Source: Gerris lacustris (lineage: Eukaryota; Arthropoda; Insecta; Hemiptera; Gerridae). Taken from it: DNA of 64,000 nt. The stretch covers positions 60,051,102-60,115,101 of the forward strand of contig OX578285.1 in NCBI GenBank assembly GCA_951217055.1. The letters run 5' to 3'. The translations under genes were made by a program, and so were the position numbers. The notes under the pieces are model-generated. The model did not search any database and had not been told where the DNA came from. It saw only the letters and a list, made by a program, of their open reading frames with translations. The first letter of the stretch is position 1; each line of letters opens with the position of its first letter. Positions 12,259-21,200 of this stretch are shown here, piece by piece.

Positions 12259-15200
12259 GTAATTTTATTATTCCTTTCTATTTTGAATTTTGTGAGCAAG
12301 TCGCAAATACTATTTAAATTATCTGAGCTAGACTTTTTTGTTTTAAGTCTATAACGGGGTTCGTTTTTTATAATTATGGTCTTTTCGATGTATCGATATG
12401 GTTGTAGTCCGGTTCAGTGGCAAAAAAATACTTTATCAGAGTGTTTTTTGAGGATATCAGACCCTTAGGATAGTTCAAAGTCAAGTTTTTAGCATTTTAC
12501 ACTTTACAGTTTACAAGTTAAACACTATATAGTGTGGCCTACGAACCCTCGCTGTGTGCTGACTAGCACACACTTGAACTGTTTATTTCGATATTTTTGT
12601 TTTTCAGTATCCCCCGATATATTTGATATATTCAGTATATTCAATATATTTGTTTTCAGTTGTCCCCCCCCCCCGCAATGATTACATAACTTGGACCCGC
12701 CATACATTTAAAACCAAACAAATACAGTAATGACTGTAACGACAGATGCATTCGAATTTTCTGTAAATATTTTCCAATAAAAGGAATTAATTAAGTATTA
12801 TATTAGGGTGTGTAATCACCCCAAATTTTCGATCCAAAGCTCTTGAAGTGGAGTTATAACCCTCAAAAGTTAACTTTTTTTTTAGGGGTTCATTCATTTT
12901 TTTTGATGAGGAGAGGAGGGTCGATGGAAATGTTTACTGGTAGACGGCTTTAAATAAGTCATTAAAAAAAAAATCATTCTATTAACAAAAGAAACTTGAT
13001 ATTTTCTTAAATTTGGGGTGCTCATGCTCATATTAAAGACTAAACAAAAATTAGGAGAAAACTTAATTTAATTATTACTGACCTACTGACCTTTTCATAT
13101 GAACACTTCAAAGTCGGATTCTACATAATTCAGGCTTTTTTAATACACATTCGTGAATGATTCGTCTACCTTTTTGTAAAGAGTAACGCAAAGAATGAGA
13201 TAGGGTATTGTAAATTTGGAGTTTTTTCTTCACTTTATAGGTTATAATTATTACTGTTTATGTATAGGTTAGTTTCTGCCTGAGCTTAAAGGGTTTAATT
13301 TTTTAATTCCTTATTAATAAGCTGTATTACTTTTGCAATAATGTCAATCTACGTTTTTTGAATAGAAGCGCTCAAAAATAAATTCAAGTGGCTTCAAAGA
13401 TTTAACAATATAATTAAAGTGATCTTCGTATTCGAGTTGACATCACTCGATATAACCTAAAAAAAATATGCGCTTGGGCTTTAATTAATTTCTAACAAAC
13501 AACTATAGGATATAGTGTAATTGTAATGTATGTTTTATGCTTTTAGTTAGTATCTATAAGGAATGATTTGGATATGATTTTCGACCTCTGGAGGTTTCCA
13601 CCAACCAGACCCTATCTCAATGTGTACATATTTAACTACACGAATCCTAACTCTATTGACTACAATCAGTTACCTCGAGTCGATGAAGTTGGCCCTTATG
13701 TATTCCAGTAAGTATCAATTTATAAAATTTAAAATAATAATAATAATTATTTTGTGGATGTTGAAACCCGTTGAATGGAACCCTTGTAATATTACTATGT
13801 TTCTACTAATGAAAACTTAATTCCTGTTATTTATTTATTTTATTTTTTTCCAGGGAAAGAACAGAAAAAATCAATATTCAGTTTCACGATAACGGAACTG
13901 TATCATTTCAGGAAAACAAAACCATTAATTTTGTACCGGAGAGGTCTTTTGGAACACTAAACGATACAATTATTGTACCAAACATACCACTTTTGGTAAA
14001 TATTATTAATTAAATATTGAACTAATATAGGGGGATCAGTTAGTGAATAATAATGAGCCTAAAAGCTAAATGCAGAGACCAACATATCTGGTGATTTGGA
14101 ATGCCAGAGACGTGAGAGGTGTTTCACTCTGTCGATCTTAGTAAAAGATAATTGAGTCGTAGAAGAAATGTAAGAAAAGCAATAATACATTTCATTTTTA
14201 GATATATCACTCTTCAAGATCTTTTGTATTGATTTGCTCCTTGGTGTCTACTCGTGGGAAAAGATGAAATTAAAAAAAAAAAATTCAAAGAATCAGCATA
14301 TTTGACTGTGTTAAGAATATAAATAACATTTTATTTATAATAGAATTAAAATATATATAGAATTAGATTATGTATAGAATATAATTTTTTTTTTCTTTTT
14401 TTGGGCAAAATAGGCTTGTCTTACTATTATTGTTTTTAAGGAATCTCTCATCATTTTGAATTATAATAATATATGTTTTTCATTTCTTTGCAGGCAATAA
14501 TAAGTGTTATGAGAAACTTAGATTTGTTACCCCAAGCGACATTATCAAAATTTCTACTTCCAGCCTTAGGAACAGAAAACTTCCAAAAGATTCTTGTAAA
14601 TGATTTTATATGGGGTTATGAAGATAATTTTCATTCTTTAGCTAGATCTGTACAAAATATATTCAACGATCAAAAGGATATTAATAAATTTGGATTTTTG
14701 GTTAAAGTAAGTTTGTATTCTGCATTGCACTTCCACTTAAATTTATCCAATAAATTGATAATCATTTTAAATTGCTAATCGATAAATTAATTATTTTTTG
14801 ACATATTTCTTTTAGAGAAGAGGTGTAGGTCATCATGTGTTGACCGTTAACACAGGCAGTTATGACTTGGACAGTGTGGCCAACATTGAACAGTTCGACG
14901 GTCAAAACCGGATAGGTCAATGGGGCAACACTCCATGTGATGTTATAGAAGGGCACGAAGGCGGCCTTTTCCCAGGCAATCGAATACGACGGAAAGAACC
15001 TCTGAATTTATACGTGCATGATATGTGTCGAAAATTACCCTTAGTTTTCAACAGAACCACTGAGGTAAGTGTTTCAAGTTTGGCAAAACTTTCAAAATCA
15101 TTTTTGTTATTTTTAATTTAAGGAATAAAAGTATGACTTAATAATAATACAATTTCTATAATTAAACTTACCCTTAAGAGGCGCCTATAACATCTTTGCC

Positions 15201-18200
15201 CAGGGCGCAAGGTACCTTAAATCGGGGCCTGAACAAATCATTTAAAATGTATAGACTGATAAATATAGATGATTAATATATGCTTAGGTCAGGCTAAAAT
15301 TGATCAGAAATTGAAATTAATTCTCATTCTTCATGAATTATTATGTTATGTAGAAAATAATCCATTGCATAAGGGAATCCCAGAGACAATCCGATAACTG
15401 CTTAAATTTTGTTTTCTCAATTCGTCTAATGAGATGAAATGGCTTAAAGTGCAAAAACAAATAGTTTACTGCCAAATAACACAAAAGTGAAGATTTGTCT
15501 CAACCATTTAGTTGGTTGCTTAACTAACTTGAAATTTAAATATTGTATTGACACCATTCTGGTTTATGACGTTGAGATCTTAGTTAGCGAATTGCTACCA
15601 CTTTTGTTTCTTAGCTCTTGGTTGTTTCAATATTAGCTTATCAATACACACTTCTTCTTGACAGAAAAACCATTTTCTAGTCCCACAAACTAACAAAATG
15701 GACATGCTGACTCCATGTTACCCCTAACTACTGTGTGCTCGTTACAAGTTGTGACTTAAGGCGAAAACACACTACCATCACGTCACGTGATATCACGTGA
15801 AAAAAGTGTGCGGTGTTGATTTAGTACGGTTTGTATACATAATAGTGTAGCTGCAATGTATACAAACCTTACTAAATCAGCACCGCACACTTTTTTTCAC
15901 GTGACGTGATGTTAGTGTGTTTCCGCCTTTAGTCTCACTCAGATTGGCCAACCTATGCCAGGGGAAATATTAAGCCCCTAGGAGGTTATTCTAAGTACCA
16001 TGCCTAGTTGGCCCAACCTTCTAGAATTAAAAATCCTGACCTCTCATTGGCCCAACCCAAATTTATTCGATTTTCCTGTGTTGTCAAAAGTGACAACCCA
16101 TAACTCTCATACTGTAGAATAGACGTGAACAGCCTTGTGGTAGTCAAACTGAACAGCCTTGTGGTAGTCAAACTGAACAGCCTTGTGGTAGTCACCGGCC
16201 CCTCTTGAGCTCTTGTGTTGTGAACTTAAGTACTACTGTAACTGAATAATGCTCTTTTTCTAATTTGAGGTTATACAATTAAAATATCCATCAATATAAA
16301 ACTATGATAATTCGTACTATTAATTCATTTATTTATATGTATATATATATATTTTTTTTTTTTTTTAGAGTGTAGATGGCTTCCCAGTTAATGAATACGT
16401 GTTTCCTGATGATATGTTTGACTATTCACCTAGAGTCAAAAGTAATCAGTGCTATCATCAAAAAAATATTTACCCACCTAAGGGTACATTCTATAGCGGC
16501 CCTTGCAACAGTGGTATTTCAATTTTTATTTATATATATATATACGAGTAAATAACCATTTAGGCACTTCTTTAGATTGTTACTCCTCTTATAAAAAAAA
16601 ACAGAGGGGAGTAACAATCTAAAGAAGGTGTACGGAATGTTCTTCTTTTGACTGATACTCCCCTTATAAAATCAGAAATGTGATATTCCTTTGTCCCAAA
16701 GTACATTGGTCTAAACATCCCTTTTTCTTAATAGTTATTTAGTCAATATCATTTATATTCGAAAACAACATAGGGGAGTAACGATCTAAAGAAGTACCTA
16801 CACTTATATTTTTAAGTTGTCTCAATCAACTATTAGTAGTACAAACTAGCTGGTCCCGTGGCCGCCGCAAGCGGCGGCCAACGGGACTCAGCTAGCCGGT
16901 TGGCGCTGGTATAGTGTTGGCGCTGGTATAGTGTTGGCGCTGGTATAGTGTTGGCGCTGGTATAGTGTTGGCGCTGGTATAGTGTTGGCGCTGGTATAGT
17001 GTTGGCGCTGGTATAGTGTTGGCGCTGGTATAGTGTTGGCGCTGGTATAGTGTTGGCGCGCGTATAGTGTTGGCGCTGGTATAGTGTTGGCGCGCGTATA
17101 GGGTTGGCGCCCGTATATCGTGCAAATCGAAGATCGCCTGATCGTCGAATTGCCTTGTGAGTCTCGTTCGAAAATTCTAAAGTTTAGGACAATCGCACCC
17201 CTCCAGAAGTTGGCAAAGTCGTGTTTTGCTCCAAAATCGGTCTAAAAAAGGGGGTTTTCGCCACCCCACGTGAAGACCGTTAGTAGCGAAGAAAAACAAA
17301 AACCGGATTCCTGTTGTCCACCGTGCGCCGAAACTACTCTGAGAGTCCCGTCCGGGAAATCTCGAGTTTAAGGGGGTAAATCCCCTCGGGAATGTGCCTG
17401 GTTCGGCTTAAAAAATCAAAAATATCGCATGATTTCGGGCACTTGCGATACCGCTGCCGCCGGCCCGCCTGTCCCGACGGTCCCGCTTATTTTTTTTTCC
17501 AAGGGCGTGTCCAAAAGCTACCGTCCGCCGTGCTAACCGCATTTTCACGACTCTTATTCGCCGAGAAAAAAAATAACGAAGATTTAATTTTCGTTATTTT
17601 CCAAATTCGGTTGCGCGGGGGAAGCCGTCGCCCCCGCACGGGAACTCCGGGGGCGTCGAGGGTGGTCTTATATTACGCCTTGGGTATCCCTCCAAAAAAA
17701 ATAATAAGTGTAAAAAAATTCCCTGTTCACGGTTTTCCCGCGGCGATTTTTTTTAAAAGGGGGAAAAAATCGTGGAATTAGTTTTCCCGCGTATCTCGGA
17801 AACGCAGGTCCGCAGCGGTCCGGACCAAAGGGACTTTTTCGTGGGCCCCGACTTACAGGATAAAATGAAGGAATTTTTTTTCCCCCCCGACTACCGGGAA
17901 AAAAGTTACGGGGGTTTCACGGAGGCCCCGAAAACCGGGTTTTCAAATTTTAGCGGCGCCCCCCTTCGGGCGTCGGGGTCGAAACTCCTACGGCGTGTTC
18001 GCTTCGTCTCACCTTGTAACGGACGGGTACGCGGTAATTTTTTTATCGAAACGGGCGGGCGCCACGGCCTCCGGTGGCGCCGTGCTCCGGTGCGCCGGAC
18101 CGGCGCGTCGCACCGACCCCGCTTCAATTTTTGGCCCTAACTTTCGCGCCTTCTAAAAGTCCAACCTGTCAAATTGGACCTACGAAGCCGTAGAAAAATA

Positions 18201-21200
18201 TTTTCTTGCTGAATTAGTATAGTATAACTAGCTGGTCCCGTGGCCGCCGCAAGCGGCGGCCAACGGGACTCAGCTAGCCGGTTGGCGCTGGTATAGTGTT
18301 GGCGCTGGTATAGTGTTGGCGCTGGTATAGTGTTGGCGCTGGTATAGTGTTGGCGCTGGTATAGTGTTGGCGCTGGTATAGTGTTGGCGCTGGTATAGTG
18401 TTGGCGCTGGTATAGTGTTGGCGCGCGTATAGTGTTGGCGCTGGTATAGTGTTGGCGCGCGTATAGGGTTGGCGCCCGTATATCGTGCAAATCGAAGATC
18501 GCCTGATCGGGTCGATATATATATCATTTTAAGGGTTTTAGCAAGGCGATCAAGAAAAACTATAGTTTTACCCTTATTAAGCCATTTTGGGAAATTTTAG
18601 AGGCCGATAACGGGTGAAATTTGGGTTTTTAGTACGTAATTAAATTTAAATCTCTCGTAGTGGGCGTACTTTAGGTCCGACCGCCTCGTGTCTTATATGG
18701 GCTTATAGGTCTATTTGCGGGCTACAAAAAGGCCTCATAGCGTTTTTCTCCACGGGATACAGGGAAAAAGTTGAGCCACTTCGAAGAGCGGAAAAGTGTG
18801 GATTTATTAATTTTACACAGAACCCCAAATTATTCAACATTTTTTTCCCCAATCAGTTTTTGTCTTAGAACCCTAATTTTTTGCATAGGGTCATTTATTA
18901 CGGATTTCTACATGAAAAAAAATCGAGAACGCTGTAGGTGCGTCCAAAACATTTGTAAGGACAAATAAAAATTTAGAAAATTTGGGGAGGGCCCAAAAAA
19001 AATTTTTTCCCGAAAATTCTATCATAATCCTTGTAGTACTGTCGAACAACGGGTGTATACCGAATTTGGTGAAGATCGGACCATATAAAAATTAAAGGTT
19101 CAAAATTTCCCAGATTTCCAGTTCTCGATTTCGGGAAAATGTTTTGTCGACGACCCCATACGTGTTATACATGGTTGGAAAGATCTTTTTTTTCCATTGG
19201 GGTTTCCCGTGAACTTTTTTCTCCACGACCAATATTTTCCGAGATAATGGCGATCAAAGTTTTAACTTTTTTGGCGGGAAACCATGTTTTTCGCGCTTTT
19301 CTCGGAAAATATCGGTCAGGGAGAAAAAAGTGCAAGAGCATGTCCCATATTAAAAAAAAATTAGCTTTCCAACCATGTATAACACATATGGTGTCGTCGA
19401 CAAAAAAAAAAAATGTTTTTTTTTTCGAAAAAATCGACAGGTGGGTACCCTGTGGTTTTTCCGTGAAAATCGAAAGTCGTCCGATCGGGTCGATATATAC
19501 ATCATTTTAAAGGTATTGGCAAGGCGATCGAGAAAAACTGTAGTTTTCAGCAGTACAACTATTTTAAGGGGGGCTTAGGGGGTTCCAAAAGCGAAAAGTA
19601 TATGAAATCCTCCAAAAGGCGAAATAATGTTTTACGTATTTCCCTCCGGGGGGAGAACCGTTATCGAGGAAAAACCAAATCTGCTTGATTCCGGTAACCC
19701 ACCGCTTGGCCGAACTACCCTATGAATGGTGTCCGGAATTATTTAATTTAAGGGGGGTTCCAGGGGAGTTTAAAGTAAGTTTTCGGGACATTTTTACCCA
19801 ATCTCGGGGCTTTGGCTTCCAGTCCCGGGAGATTCATGGGCGTCGAAAAAAATAAAGAAACAGATTCCCGTAGTACTTTATTCGGTCGAATTGCCTTGTG
19901 AGTCTCGTTCGAAAATTCTAAAGTTTAGGACAATCGCACCCCTCCAGAAGTTGGCAAAGTCGTGTTTTGCTCCAAAATCGGTCTAAAAAAGGGGGTTTTC
20001 GCCACCCCACGTGAAGACCGTTAGTAGCGAAGAAAAACAAAAACCGGATTCCTGTTGTCCACCGTGCGCCGAAACTACTCTGAGAGTCCCGTCCGGGAAA
20101 TCTCGAGTTTAAGGGGGTAAATCCCCTCGGGAATGTGCCTGGTTCGGCTTAAAAAATCAAAAATATCGCATGATTTCGGGCACTTGCGATACCGCTGCCG
20201 CCGGCCCGCCTGTCCCGACGGTCCCGCTTATTTTTTTTTCCAAGGGCGTGTCCAAAAGCTACCGTCCGCCGTGCTAACCGCATTTTCACGACTCTTATTC
20301 GCCGAGAAAAAAAATAACGAAGATTTAATTTTCGTTATTTTCCAAATTCGGTTGCGCGGGGGAAGCCGTCGCCCCCGCACGGGAACTCCGGGGGCGTCGA
20401 GGGTGGTCTTATATTACGCCTTGGGTATCCCTCCAAAAAAAATAATAAGTGTAAAAAAATTCCCTGTTCACGGTTTTCCCGCGGCGATTTTTTTTAAAAG
20501 GGGGAAAAAATCGTGGAATTAGTTTTCCCGCGTATCTCGGAAACGCAGGTCCGCAGCGGTCCGGACCAAAGGGACTTTTTCGTGGGCCCCGACTTACAGG
20601 ATAAAATGAAGGGATTTTTTTTTCCCCCCGACTACCGGGAAAAAAGTTACGGGGGTTTCACGGAGGCCCCGAAAACCGGGTTTTCAAATTTTAGCGGCGC
20701 CCCCCTTCGGGCGTCGGGGTCGAAACTCCTACGGCGTGTTCGCTTCGTCTCACCTTGTAACGGACGGGTACGCGGTAATTTTTTTATCGAAACGGGCGGG
20801 CGCCACGGCCTCCGGTGGCGCCGTGCTCCGGTGCGCCGGACCGGCGCGTCGCACCGACCCCGCTTCAATTTTTGGCCCTAACTTTCGCGCCTTCTAAAAG
20901 TCCAACCTGTCAAATTGGACCTACGAAGCCGTAGAAAAATATTTTCTTGCTGAATTAGTATAGTATAATAATAAAATAGAAATCATATTTAATATGACAA
21001 ATATGGATTAATTTTTATATGTATTGTGGTTGCTATACGATACCATCAGGTTTATGAAAGGTCTTTTTCATATCTTTTATAAGCTATTACTTTAGGCAAG
21101 TCTAATTTTTATTTCAGGCAAGTCTAACTTTTTTATTAATTTCAGGGAGACCTGTTTATACAACTCTTCCACATTTCTTAAATGGAGATGAAAAATTACA

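Larger units (their letters stand above)
18227..20967. mobile_element. GC-rich element X, full-length copy
   Basis: 2741 bp, head-to-tail with 16845-18226. In order: a 52-base hairpin with a GGCCGCCGC-AA-GCGGCGGCC core, a 17-bp array, an AT-richer middle with a large inverted repeat (19143-19403), then three diverged ~180-bp direct repeats (starting near 19688, 19864, 20047) and a GC-rich tail. It lies wholly in a CD36 intron. No transposase or reverse transcriptase was recognised, so its class is unknown. Composition differs sharply from the AT-rich surroundings. Confidence 0.8.

Noticed and set aside
17392..18140. Two long overlapping frames (129 and 122 codons) repeated at 20133-20881
   Set aside because: They recur only because the element copies are almost identical. 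They overlap, contain homopolymer-encoded runs and show no domain. High GC makes stops rare here.
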